Source of the DNA: Tubulanus polymorphus
Lineage: Eukaryota > Nemertea > Palaeonemertea > Tubulaniformes > Tubulanidae
Length of the DNA stretch: 64,000 bases
Direction: 5' to 3'
Assembly (NCBI RefSeq): GCF_964204645.1
Contig: NC_134034.1
Location: 923,501 to 987,500, forward strand
The notes under the pieces are model-generated. The model saw nothing but the letters and a program-made list of their open reading frames with translations. It was not told the DNA's origin and did not search any database. Of this stretch, positions 42,655 to 55,400 are shown in pieces (within the stretch, counting starts at the first letter, position 1; each line of letters opens with the position of its first letter). Made by a program: the position numbers and the translations under genes.

Positions 42655-42715
42655 TAGACATACAGACAGACAGACAGACAGACTGACAGACAGACAGGCA
42701 GATAATTTTACTGAC
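42655..42715 (+). repeat. (GACA)n microsatellite
   Basis: Interrupted run of GACA/CAGA units, about 60 bp, continuing as scattered ACAGACAG text to about 42760. Confidence 0.9.
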
Positions 42716-42779
42716 ATACTGACAGCAATGCAGCCAGAAAGACAGACAGCTAGAGACAGAAATCGAGTTAGGTCAGATA

Positions 42780-43755
42780 CACAAGAAGCAGAAATAACTC
42801 AGTTTGCTGGCTAATAGTGACAATGTAAGATATTATTGAGGTAGAACAAGACTCTAGTCCAGTAATGATTCAACTACAACCAATTAAATCTTAATATCCG
42901 AGGCTTTTTGGAGAAAGTTTGAGACTAAACCAGCCTCACTGAAATTCTAAAAAGTTACCCGTAGATGGCAACTGACAACGATTCAGTAAAATTTTGATAA
43001 GGGCTCAGATGATAAGTTATGATAAATCGCTAACGATGACTTTTTCATTCTCGTTGACTCTTTGAATTTAGTAAAATCATGATTAGATACTAATGACGAC
43101 CATCTCATTCTCGATGACTTCAACGATTCGAGAACCGTTTCACTTTATGAAAGGATGAAAAAAGACTTTAGGCTTCTATTGGTTTTCCCGTTAAATGGAC
43201 CAATCAGCGAACGTTTTACTGAACAAGGAAGTATTTCGCAAATCGATATATAACGTCATGCGCAACAGCGCCAGTAATGAAATCACGCTTCGTGAGGCCA
43301 GGGGGCTGGTGGAAGCGAGTTCGGGAGTGATACCGGACCCCTGGCAAGCGAGGATGTGACTGCGAATGCAGGTGGCGCAGAATTGGACAGGCGACCAGTC
43401 TAAATCAATGGGACAGGCAACCAGTCTAAGCTTTAGATTTTGCTGCCTTCTCGTGGAATTTCTGCGAACTATTAGAAAAAACCAGTCGTTTCTAAACAGT
43501 AGAAAAACTTAAGTTGGGAGAGTAATTTTGATTTGAGTCATATATCCCTCTGTTGGATTTTCTATGAACTAAAACGACAAAACGTTTTTTTTTGTGTTTG
43601 AAATTAAATAAATGTTGTAGTTAATGAAGATGTTAGACTGGTTACCGGTCTCTTTCTTCAACTAGATATTGAATGGAACAGGCTACCAGTCTAATGAAAA
43701 TGTGTGAGCTGAGGATGTTACTGCGGCAGTCGATGATGAATAATCTACTGTCAAT
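42780..43755. other. Non-coding stretch
   Basis: No supported gene. It includes the dispersed ATGACTTCAACGATTCGAGAAC repeat at about 43110-43130 and GACAGGCAACCAGTCTAAGC-type short repeats at 43390-43430 and 43680-43695. Confidence 0.55.
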
Positions 43756-43763
43756 TGATGGAA

Positions 43764-43930
43764 GGTTCGAACCCCGGACACTCCGCACATCTTCTAAACA
43801 GTATCCGGACCTATCCAACTCAGTATCACTAATTTCTGGGTTCGAACCCTAGGCACCCCAGTACATCCTCTATTCAGCATCAGGGCCACTCTGAATCACT
43901 GTCAGTAATTACTGGGTTCGAACACGGGAT
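43764..43930 (+). repeat. 75-bp tandem units each carrying a tRNA B box
   Basis: GGTTCGAACCC or close variants recur at 43764, 43839 and 43915, a period of 75-76 bp, which is also the length of a tRNA. Between them is CATCAGGACC...CACTGTCAGTAATTACTGG text. A clear A box is not seen. Probably a short tandem of SINE-head fragments. Confidence 0.55.
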
Positions 43931-43934
43931 ATCG

Positions 43935-44284
43935 TTTATGTTCTATTCGGCATCAGGACCAATAATCACCACTTGTTTGAATTCAAAGAGCTGCTTACTT
44001 TCATTGTCAAGATTTTTCAACTCATTTGTCAAAAGAAACATGAAACGTCGCTTTTGGTTAAAACAATGATTTTTTATTCGTCCATTTCAAATACACTAGA
44101 AATCTTCTTTACAAGGGTCGAAAAAAAACAATAAATATCACATTATAAGATGAAATTTCAGACAAAATAGCCCACATTTTCTAGGGCAGGATTTGATTGT
44201 CTCTCTACCGATTCTGGAATTCTTTTGTGGCATGTTAATTTTGACCATATTACACTCTACCTATTCCATAAGTGTAACCTGTAA
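43935..44284. other. Non-coding stretch
   Basis: Nothing supported. Confidence 0.55.
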
Positions 44285-44570
44285 ACCTCCGATAGAAGCG
44301 GCCGGTAGTGAGTTTGCAATATGTAAACCTGATAGAAGCGGCCCCGGTGGAGTTTGTAATCTGTAAACCTGATAGAAGCAGCCGGCAGAGTTTAAAATGT
44401 GAAAACCTGATAGAAGTGGCCCCGGTAGAGAGTTTGCAATCTGTTAACCCAATAGAAGCGGCCAGTAGAGAGTTTGTAATCTGTAATCCCGATTGAACCG
44501 TCTGGTAGAGAGTTTGTAATCTGTAAACCTGATAGAAGCGGCCGGTAGAGAGTTTGTAATCCGCAAATTT
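44285..44570 (+). repeat. 40-bp tandem repeat, CTGTAAACCTGATAGAAGCGGCC
   Basis: Seven copies with a 38-42 bp period (GATAGAAGCGGCCGGTAGAG, AGTTTGTAATCTGTAAACCT), moderately diverged. Confidence 0.9.
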
Positions 44571-44689
44571 ATATTGCGGAATATGTTCAATCAAGACCTG
44601 CCACAGAAAATGAATTTTTCTCTGAAAAACATGGAAACAATTGCATCAGGAGGTATAAAATCAAAACGGATTTGGATCCTCAATTGTGG

Positions 44690-44805
44690 AACTCAATCCA
44701 GCACTGTGGAACTGAGTCCAGAAATGTGGAACTGGATTCTGAATTGTGGAACTGAGTCCAGAACTGCGGAACTGAGTCCGGAAGTGTGGAACTGGATCCA
44801 CGTTG
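44690..44805 (+). repeat. 20-bp tandem repeat, CTGTGGAACTGAGTCCAGAA
   Basis: About six copies of a 20-bp unit holding the CTGTGGAACTG core, as at 4.64-4.83 kb; another amplified form of the MITE terminus. Confidence 0.85.
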
Positions 44806-44932
44806 GAATAATGCGAAGAGATGAAATGGCACCTGACCAATGACCGTCTTAAATAAAATATCATTCATAATAATTAATCATAATCATACATGTACTTATA
44901 TAACAATTAACTGATAATAATAACAATCGTAA

Positions 44933-45240
44933 TTATGATAATAATAATAATAATAATAATGATTTCAATCAATATTCTATGATAACTATTAGAATGTTGT
45001 AAGCATCAGGAATTTGTACAGAAAGGATATAAAAATATAAGCGTTATACGTCAGTAATGTATAACACAACTGTACAAGAAAAGCCATTTATATTTAATAT
45101 ATTAAAATCTATATAATTGCACATATAATTTACACATAGTTCGAATTTTGTCACCTCAAAATCATAAAGATTGGAAAAGACTTTGTATAAGTACATGAAA
45201 AAATGCCACCAAACAGCCTAGTTTGAATATTCTAACTTAT
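44933..45240. other. AT-rich spacer with (ATA)n
   Basis: An (AATAAT)n microsatellite at about 44937-44962, then featureless AT-rich sequence. Confidence 0.6.
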
Positions 45241-45254
45241 CAGGGTAAGCAGGC

Positions 45255-45605
45255 AGCAACCTCAACAGGGATTCGAACCTGATGACATCGCGAGACTCTG
45301 CCACTGACCTCCCTCGGCAGGGATTCGAACCTGGTGACATCGTGAGACTCTGCCACGTTCCTCCCTCGGCAGGGATTCGAACCTGATGACATCGTGAGAC
45401 TCTGCCACGTTCCTCCCTCGGCAGGGATTCGAACCTGGTGACATCGTGAGACTCTGCCACGTTCCTCCCTCGGCAGGGATTCGAACCTGGTGACATCGTG
45501 AGACTCTGCCACGTTCCTCCCTCGGCAGGGATTCGAACCTGATGACATCGTGAGACTCTGCCACGTTCCTCCCTCGGCAGGGACTTAAACCTGATGACAC
45601 CGAGG
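45255..45605 (-). repeat. 52-bp tandem array of tRNA-like units with perfect B boxes
   Basis: Seven units with an exact 52-bp period (ATTCGAAC at 45271, 45323, 45375, 45427, 45479, 45531; last unit diverged). On the minus strand each reads TGGCAGAGTCTCACGATGTC, ACCAGGTTCGAATCCCTGCC, i.e. an A-box-like TGGCAGAG followed by a perfect B box GGTTCGAATCC. The A-to-B distance (24 bp) is shorter than in a tRNA. The frames open through it are artefacts of the repeat. Confidence 0.85.
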
Positions 45606-45838
45606 GAGGATGCAATCTAACTACGCTAAAACAAAAGTCACAGATCCAAGACACAGCTTGTAACAAATCTAACTAGGCTTAAAACCGAGCTTCTGAGTCC
45701 AGTCAGAGGACGCCGCATTATTCTCCACAACAGAGACCAACTGTAGCTCCTGGTCGAGGAATGTTCGATTGTTCATTCAAATAAATGCAATTATTAAAAC
45801 ATATTCTTCGTTGAAATCTTATGATAAAGTGAACCAGC
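45606..45838. other. Spacer
   Basis: No supported gene. Confidence 0.5.
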
Positions 45839-46050
45839 CTAAGCCGAGTCTGGTTCTGTAACCAATCTAAGAGCTTAAGACCAGTCTAAGCTCATTTTGG
45901 TTCTGTAACCAATCTAAGAGCTTAAGACCAGTCTAAACTCGCTTAACCAATCTAACAACTTAAGACCAGTCTAAGCTGATTCTGGTTCTTTAACCGATCT
46001 AACAACTTGAGTCTTGTTAAGATCACAAGTCATAACTGTGCAACTGGCCT
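45839..46050 (-). repeat. Array of MITE-interior units, AACAACTTAAGACCAGTCTAAGC
   Basis: Three or four copies of a unit of about 55-65 bp (GGTTCTGTAACCAATCTAAG / AGCTTAAGACCAGTCTAAGC), the reverse complement of the 12.3-12.6 kb repeat and matching the interior of the MITE at 63569-63713. Confidence 0.75.
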
Positions 46051-46335
46051 ATACAACTGGCCCTGTGGATATGTTACTCAGACTCGATATAGAAGTATCC
46101 ATTGATGATGTAAAACAATTTTGATAACAAACATAGACTAATAATACATGTATTATGTATGAACAATGACACGGTAGAAAATGATTAACAGACACTGAAG
46201 AAAGAGACCCAATACAATACAATACAATACAATAACTCCCAGCAGAAACTTTGGTCCAAATATATTCGAATGAGGTCCCTTTTTGAAGTATGTCTGACAT
46301 GGAATACAATTGTAGCACGTTTAAAACCGATTCGT

Positions 46336-46488
46336 TTAGATTCTTGTCAAATCAGAGCGGCTTTGATTCCCCGTCTCGTGTAAGAAGTAGGTCACCATGT
46401 CACCTTTTCCTTTCACTTTCACAATACCGCGACATTCCAGCGTATAACTAGGGTCTTCCACTAACACGGTATAGATGTCCTGAGTTAC
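46336..46488 (-). CDS. Adenylyl cyclase last exon (C2 end)
   Basis: 50 codons then TAA at 46336-46338; starts in phase 0 after TTTTCAG. Encodes [20 protein letters not shown], the last strand of C2 with the phosphate-contacting lysine, and a short Ser/Arg tail. Confidence 0.93.
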   Translation of the reverse strand, partial: VTQDIYTVLVEDPSYTLECRGIVKVKGKGDMVTYFLHETGNQSRSDLTRI

Positions 46489-49400
46489 CTGAAAATCACA
46501 GCAATTTCAATACTTAATCTGTTAACTGTCCGTGGTAAGTGAGGATCCACCAGGTGTCGCCAGTGTCCTGTAGGACATGAACTAACTGCAGCAATAGAGG
46601 ATTCAATTGCCGATTCCAATTGTGGCAAGTGAGGAACCACTAAATGTCACTAGTGTGTAGTGACACAGAAACTACTGCGACAAGAGGATTCCACGTGTGG
46701 CAAGCGAGGATCCACCAGGTGTCGCTATTGTGCAGTAGGACATCAACCACTGCGGCAATAGAGGATTCATTCCACTTGTGGTAAGTGAGGATCCACCAGG
46801 TGTCGCTATTTTGCAGTAGGACATCAACCACTGCGGCAATAGAGGATTCCACTTGTGGCAAGTGAGGATCCACCCGGTGTCGCTATTGTGCAGTAGGACA
46901 TCAACCACTGCGGCAATAGAGGATTCATTCCAATTGTGGTAAGTGAGGATCCACCAGGTGTCGCTATTTTGCAGTAGGACATCAACTACTGCGGCAATAG
47001 AGGATTCTACTTGTGGCAAGTGAGAATCCAGCAGGTGTCACTAGTGTGCAGTAGGATATCAACTACTGCGGCAATAGAGGGTTCCAATTGTGGCAAGTGA
47101 GGATCTACCAGGTTCACAGGTGGACATCCATAGATAAAACCGAAATATGAATTCAGAGTCAAGATTTGTCTTGTTGTTGAACCAAATGCAGATGATGATT
47201 TTGATAAGCTGTAATTATCATACCTGTATATGATCTAGTTTACCAGTACTTTCCATACGACTGGCTACATTCACTGTGTTACCCCAGATATCATACTGCG
47301 GTTTACGTGCTCCAATTACACCAGCTACAGCTGGACCAACATTCATTCCTGTAAATAAAAACATTTCGATCTTAGAATTGACCCTGTTATTTTGTTTGAT
47401 TGGTAGATTTCGTTTGATATCAATTTTTCATTTGGTGCCTCTTTAAAACCCACCACTCCAAAATCTAACAGACTCGAGTTTAGATTTTTTGTTTAAATCC
47501 AAGTACATAATTAGGGAATTCGGTTTCCACTCTCTACTCACCATGTCTCTCTTTTCCTCCCCTATCCCCTCACTCTCTCTCTGAGTCTCTCCTCACTCTC
47601 CCCGAGACACCTCTCTCCCCTAATTCATCCTTCTCCCTCTCCTCTCACTCCCTACCTCTCCCCTCATCTTTCTCTTTTCTCTCCCTCTCTCATCTCCCCT
47701 CATCCTTTTCCCTCTTCCCTCACTCCCTCCCTCTCCCCTCATCTTTCTCTCCCTCTCTCATCTCCCCTCATCCTTCTCCCTCTCCCCTCATCTCCCTCTC
47801 CCCTCTCCACCTCCACCTCTCTTCTTACCTATTCTCATTTTGAAGTTATTAAACGAGTGTTCGTTGACGTTAGTGATCTGTTTCCTCAGAGCGAACGCGA
47901 ACTGAGCTATCGCGAACACGTGTGAATTATTATTCGGGTTCGACTCGGCGTTTAGTCCCGTCGCAGCCATATAGGTGGAGCCAATCGTCTTGATTTTCTC
48001 GATACATTTGAATTGTTCACTTTCCAAAATCTGATGATAGACAAATTAGAACATTCTATTCCAGATCAGAGGGAGACAAATCAGAGTAATTTGATGATGT
48101 CATAGGGGGATTTATGGAAGCAGACATCTTTTCTAGAAGTGTCTATAGATCAAATCACTAGTATTCAATTTGATGATGTCATAGGGGGATTTAAGGAGGC
48201 AGACACCTTTTCTAGAAGTGTCTATAGATCAAATCACTAGAAGACAATTTGATGATGTCATAGGGGGATCTATGGAGGCAGACATCTTTTCTAGAAGGGT
48301 CTATAGATCAAATCACTTGTAGACAATTTGATGATGTCATAGGGGGATTAATTAAGCCAGACATCTTTTATTCAAGTGCTAATTATTGTTGTGATGTCAA
48401 AGGGGGATTAATTGAGGCAGACATGTTTTCCTCAAGTGTTAATTATTATTTACCTCATCGAAGTCAGCGATGATTTCATTTAAAAGTCGAAGGCATTCGA
48501 CGCCCTCGTTGTTCCCCTCGAGTTCCATGTAGAATTCCGAGAAGTTTGGTATCGACGCGAACATTACTCCCACGTTAGAACAATCCTGATGGAACAATTC
48601 CTGTTAACAATAACAAAATATACATCAATCATCGTTCAATATTCCCAAGAATTCCATGGGAAATTTTTCAACTGATGCCCCTTAACCCTTTCAGTGCGTC
48701 TACACTGCAGTGCGGTGTATAAATCAGTGATAGATTTTGCTAGTACATCGCACTGCAGTGTATTGATGTAATTAGTAATTATCTCTCTTGAAAAATGGCA
48801 GCACCTGTCAAACATAGTGAAATACTAGTAACTAACGATATACCGCGCCATGGTTTAGACGCACTATAGCGGTATGAGCGTTATTCAACACACTAGGGTG
48901 GAATTATTCAAAATTTTCAAATTATCTCCAGGGACTGATCAACAGTTGAGCAGCTGCAGCCCCTGATTAGAGTTATTGTTGATTTCACTACATGGCACGC
49001 CACCTGGTGGAAAAATAGCTGGTGATACAGGGTTCTACTAATGGGCATGCCACCTGGTGGAAGAATAGCTGGTGATACAGGATCCTACTGATGGGCACGC
49101 CACCTGGTGGTTGGTTTAATTACCTCGTCTTTAGTAGCGTGATGTTTGAGGAAGTGCTCCGCGACGTGAGCAGGTAAAATATTATTCACTAGTTTCATGT
49201 TATACGCTCTGAGACTCTCCATCTCTTCTTTCTCTTCAGTTGCCTAGCAACAGAAAAGCAACAATCGAAAAATCGTTCCAAAAATCCGAAAATTTGAAAA
49301 ATTTTTTCTCTCCAATTCGTACGAACCTGCAACTTCCACAAGAAATCGAGCCTCGAAGTCGATTCAACTTGCTGCGCGTGAATAAAGAGGGCGACACAGA

Positions 49401-52400
49401 ACAACAATACAATCGTCACGGTAACCCATTTCAGCTCAATAGTCGATACTTTAAACCACATTGGTATTCTGCAAAAAAAAAAACAGTCATAGAAGTCTTC
49501 ATAATTTTACTGAATCGTTGAAGTCATTGAGAATGAGAAGGTCATCATAAGTAACTATAATTTTGCTAAATTGTTGATGTCATCAAGGATGCGAAGTTTT
49601 TCTAAAACTGGGCATGGTAGGGGAGGGTGTGGGGAGAGAGGGTGTGGGGAGAGGGTGTGGGGAGGGAGGGGTGTTCGAAGGACTAAACTTACTGTAAATG
49701 AGCACGTAAGATGAAATCGCGATTGTCAAATAAACTGACACCGATCACCTCAGAGATTATGATATACGTGGTAGACATGAACATCAGTAACGATAATTTC
49801 ACCATCGAAGACGTCTGCAGGAAAACAGACGTGGTCATCATGGCTAGTATGATACATAACGTGAAATACTGAAATAAACATCAAAACGCTTTATTTAATC
49901 AGTGTTTCAACTGTTAACACCACACGTCTGCTGCTACTGGACACGTCTGCTACTACTGGCTATGAATGAATTTGGAACAGTTATGTTTTCACTGGCAATG
50001 TCTGTTGTAGAGTTTAAGTCATTCGCCAAAACACAGATTTTCCTTGGAGGAGCGGGTTCGAACTTTTGTTTTATAATGGAATTGCTGCAATTGGGTAAAC
50101 CACCATATCATCAAGCTGGCAATAGAGCTTTTAGCTATAGCCGGCGATTGTGCAAAATTGACCCAAGATCATTTCAGACTATTTCAGGGCATAAGAACGT
50201 ACCTCAGGGAAATGAGATGTGGGTATAGTTGGGCTGCAGATATTTAACTCACGGCCCAGATCAATACCAGCACTGATCACCGTGCTAATGTTTACCGCCG
50301 ATTCTGATATATTGTTTATGTTGGCTAAACACGATTTCACTTCAGTTCTGTTTACAGGAAGCTGAAATTGAGAACACAAGTAAAATCTCATATTAGTTCA
50401 ATAATTCTGGACAGTTCCACCGTCCCACACCCAGTTCCAGTTCCACAGTTAACTCTGAATTCAGGATTCAAGTTCCACAGTTATGAGTTAACTCTGAAAT
50501 CAGTTCATTTTCAATGAGTTAATTCTGAGTCACACAACTGTGGAAATGGATCCTGAGTTCAGAGTTAACTCTAACTCACAACTGTGGAACTGGTTCCTGA
50601 GTCCAGAGTTAGCTCTGAGTCACACAACTGTGGAACTGGTTCCTGAGTCCAGAGTTAGCTCTGAGTCACACAACTGTGGAACTGGATCCTGAGTTCAGAG
50701 TTAGCTCTAACTCACAACTGTGGAACTTAAATTGAACACAAACGCTTATTTCTAAGTAATGAGTTTAAAATTTGAAAAATAACCGCTGTTATGGTTGTCG
50801 TCGTTATAGAAACGTACCATGGTTATGAACGAGGATAGGAAGATGATTAAAATCACAATGGCTGCGATCAACTGACTTAATTGTCGACTGATCGCAATCT
50901 TCGTTGACATCGAACGTAACGCCTTCGGGGTACACTGAAAAATAAAACAACGCACAAATTAATTTAGCCGACAAAACCGTGTGCGTCATGAAATGTGTGC
51001 CTCGAAACGTGTGCCTCAAACTGACAACAATCCAAAACACTTGAAAATAACATAATAGCAACTGTTTAAAATTGAATATTTTATATATCTGTCAATTGTC
51101 TTATGTTTTTGTGGATTTGTAAAGTCTGTTGAGATATCTAATTTAATTATCATTACAATAATTATCATTATTATTATTATTATTATTATTATAAGTAGAT
51201 AATATTAATACATTGTTCCCATTGTATCCAAACTTCACTAGCATTTCATGGGTATTTTTTCACAATATTCTCAGATAGAAATGGGGCCTTAATACATTCT
51301 CTTTAGATTTTCTTTCTTTCTTTCTATTTTCTATCCTTTGTGCTCCAACGCTTAGCCGTTGTGCCAGCCAGTGTACTCACTAGTGTGCCAGCCAGTGTAC
51401 TCGCTAGTGTGCCAGCCAGTGTACTCGCTAGTGTGCCAGCCAGTGTACTCGCTAGTGTGCCAGCCAGTGTACTCGCTAGTGTGCCAGCCAGTGTACTCGC
51501 TAGTGTGCCAGCCAGTGTACTCGCTAGTGTGCCAGCCAGTGTACTCGCTAGTGTGCCAGCCAGTGTACTCGCTAGTGTGCCAGCCAGTGTACTCGCTAGT
51601 GTGCCAGCCAGTGTACTCGCTAGTGTGCCAGCCAGTGTACTCGCTAGTGTGCCAGCCAGTGTACTCGCTAGTGTGCCAGCCAGTGTACTCGCTAGTGTGC
51701 CAGCCAGTGAACTCGCTAGTGTGCCAGCCAGTGTACTCGCTAGTGTGCCAGCCAGTGTACTCGCTAGTGTGCCAGCCAGTGTACTCGCTAGTGTGCCAGC
51801 CAGTGTACTCGCTAGTGTGCCATTGGAGATGCCTCAATACGCGCTCTGCGTCAAAGGCAACAACAATTTGTTATTGCTCATTTCGCGCGGTAATTAAAAC
51901 GCTTCATTCAATCTTGGCACGGCGCCCCTCGCCCCCTGCGGCCTTTAATAAATAATTCTTCGTTAAGGAATTTTCTGCCGATTTGATAATTGTTTCGTAA
52001 AGCGACTGCTGTAACTATGGCGATGAATTTATCGACAATATGCAGTTTTGAAGAAGGCCACGCGAGTCTCAAAATTCTTAAGATGGTCTTCGATTTATAA
52101 GCTTGGTTCTAGCTTAATCTTAGCCTAGAATTGAAGCTACGTCCCCTGGAACGGGAACCACAGCCAGTTTGCGCGAAACTCACCTTAGATTTTTCTGCGA
52201 TTATTATGAGATACATAAATAGAAGCACCATGGTTGAGAGAGGGAAAATAATATACATAACAAGAGACCTGAAAATAGTACAACATAATATTCAGATTTA
52301 TTCATTCATTTTTAATCAGTCTATAAAACCTGGTCCAGGTTTAGGATTTACCCCTAGGGATTACTTTGATACCCAGTCTATGAAACCAGGCCCAGGTTTA

Positions 52401-55400
52401 GGATTTACCCCTAGGGATAACTTTGATACCCAGTCTATAAAACCAGGTCCAGGTTATTTATCCCTAGGGATAACTTTGATACCCAGTCTATAAAACCAGG
52501 TCCAGGTTAAGGATTTACCCCCAGGGATAACTTTGATACCCAGTCTATAAAACCAGGTCCAGGTTAAGAATTTATCCCTAGGGATCACTTTGATACCCAG
52601 TCTATAAAACCAGGCCCAGGTTAAGGATTTACCCCTAGGGATAACTTTGATACCCAGTCTATAAAACCAGGCCCAGGTTAAGGATTTACCCCTAGGGATT
52701 ACTTTGATACCCAGTCTATAAAACCAGGTCCGGTTAAGGATTTACCCCTAGGGATAACTTTGATACCCAGTCTATGAAACCAGGTCCAGGTTGAGGATTT
52801 ATCCCTGGGGATAACTTTGATACCCAGTCTATGAAACCAGGTCCAGGTTAAGGATTTATCCCTAGGGATAACTTTGATACCCAGTCTATAAAACCAGGTC
52901 CAGGTTAAGAATTTACCCCTAGGGATAACTTTGATACCCAGTCTATAAAACCAGGTCCAGGTTTAGGATTTACCCCTAGGGGTAACTTTGATACCCAGTC
53001 TATAAAACCAGGTCCAGGTTAAGGATTTACCCCTAGGGATAACTTTGATACCCAGTCTATAAAACCAGGCCCAGGTTGAGGATTTTTCCCTAGTGATAAC
53101 TTTGATAGCCGGTCTATAAAACCAGGCCCAGGTTAAGGATTTACCCCTAGGGATTACTTTGATACCCAGTCTATAAAACCAGGTCCGGTTAAGGATTTAC
53201 CCCTAGGGATAACTTTGATACCCAGTCTATGAAACCAGGTCCAGGTTGAGGATTTATCCCTGGGGATAACTTTGATACCCAGTCTATGAAACCAGGTCCA
53301 GGTTAAGGATTTATCCCTAGGGATAACTTTGATACCCAGTCTATAAAACCAGGTCCAGGTTAAGGATTTACCCCCAGGGATAACTTTGATACCCAGTCTA
53401 TAAAACCAGGTCCAGGTTAAGGATTTACCCCCAGGGATAACTTTGATACCCAGTCTATAAAACCAGGTCCAGGTTAAGGATTTACCCCTAGGGATAACTT
53501 TGATACCCAGTCTCCAAAACCAGGTCCAGGTTATTTATCCCTAGGGATAACTTTGATACCCAGTCTATGAAACCAGGCCCAGGTTTAGGATTTACCCCTA
53601 GGGATAACTTTGATACTGAGTCTATAAAACCAGGCCCAGGTTAAGGTTTTATCCCTGGGGATTACTTTGATACCCGGTCTATAAAACCGGGCTACAGGTT
53701 CAGGATTTATCCCTAGGAGTAACTATGATACCCAGTCTATAAAACCAGGTTCAGATAAAGGATATCACTTACTGTGGTATGGAAACTAATTGGACACAGA
53801 ATATAAGCACCATCACTATAATTGCGCATGTAATATGACTCAAATACATCGTATCTCGAACCATGGAATACTGAAATAGATTAAACATCAGAGAATATCA
53901 GAGCAGACCGACGATTGAGAATTGAATTCCATACCAACATGATTTAGATATTCTTGGAGTCACCCACTATATGGAAACATATCAAACATCAGAGAATATC
54001 AGAGCAGACCAACGAGTGATACTGAATTCTATACCAACATGATTTAGATATTCTTGGAGCCACCCACTATACAGAAACATATCAAACATCAGAAAATATC
54101 AGAGCTGTCACAGAACTGAAACTCCGAATGCTGCCTATTGAATCTTCTTGGAGCCATCCACTAGGGAAAGGGATAGCTTCCAATTCTCCCTGTGAGATAC
54201 CGGCAAGGCTACTGAGGGAAGCGAGGATTCAGCGATAATCCGCCAGGTGTCGCTAGTGACACTGGGTTACCGCGCTTCAATTTCTTTTACATTTCAATGA
54301 ACTTCGAGTCAAATTATCTGATTAGTAAATCAATTTTCACTCAGTGATATCAATACCATCCACTGAGTAAGAAAGTAAATCTTATATCTATCCGATGACT
54401 CGTTTGATAATTTCCGGATTTGGATGCCTCAAAATAATGTTCAAATTTCATTGAAAATGAACTGATTTTCACTACGAGTAACCCAGTGATTTGTTGCGCC
54501 ATCTGGTGTTGCCGGTATCCCGTTGGGCACACTAGGAGCCATCTACTAGAGAAAGGGGATAGCTCCAAATACTACTTATTCGAGATTCTCGGTGTCACCC
54601 ACTAGACAAATGGACAGCTCCAAATGCTGCCAATTCGATATTTTCCGAGTCACAAACAGAGTTAGTTTGACTTCAAACACGGTCCAATCAAACGCGCGCG
54701 CGGCTCTCACGCAATCTGATCTTACTAACGACGTTCATCTTCTTATCGATTAGAAACTAACGATTCAATGTTAACGAGATTAATCAATTAATTACCTTGC
54801 GTTCGAGGTCCGGTTTACGGAACGTCAGGAAGAAGCCCTTACAATGTTCGGATCTGAGTCGGTCGATGCTGCGGGCGTCGATCGCGCGTCCCAGATAATC
54901 ATTCACTTCATCTTCGGGATCTTTCTGCGCGTTCGTTCCGTAACCGAGTCTACAGTGAAAAACACACAAACAATATTAACATTTTCAGTTCGTGTAACCG
55001 CGTAGTATTAGTCCACCGACCCTGAATAACCTGTACCCTGTGGTGCGGTGTATAATCCACCCACCCAAATAACTTGTATCCTGTGGTGCAATGTATCATC
55101 TAACCACTCTAAATTCCCTCTACACTACAATGCGGTGTATAGTCCATCCACCCTAAATAATATATACCTTGCGGTGAGATGATGTATAATCCAACCACTC
55201 TAAACAGCCTCTACCCTTAATAAAATATACACTGTATAATCTACCCACTCTTATCTATGCATTCCCTGTGGTGCGGTGTAATTAATAATCCTTCCCAACT
55301 ATACATACTTGTATCAATACATTTATATTATACACTGTAGTGCGATGTATAATCTACCCACTCTTAACTATGCATTCCCTGTGGTGCGGTGTAATTCATA

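Noticed and set aside
45218-45666. Minus-strand frames in the 52-bp B-box array
   Set aside because: Same explanation: the repeat is open in several frames and is better explained by tRNA-derived units.
51340-51955. Three long overlapping frames in the 24-bp array
   Set aside because: They result from a stop-free repeat unit; there is no domain, no start context and no conservation.
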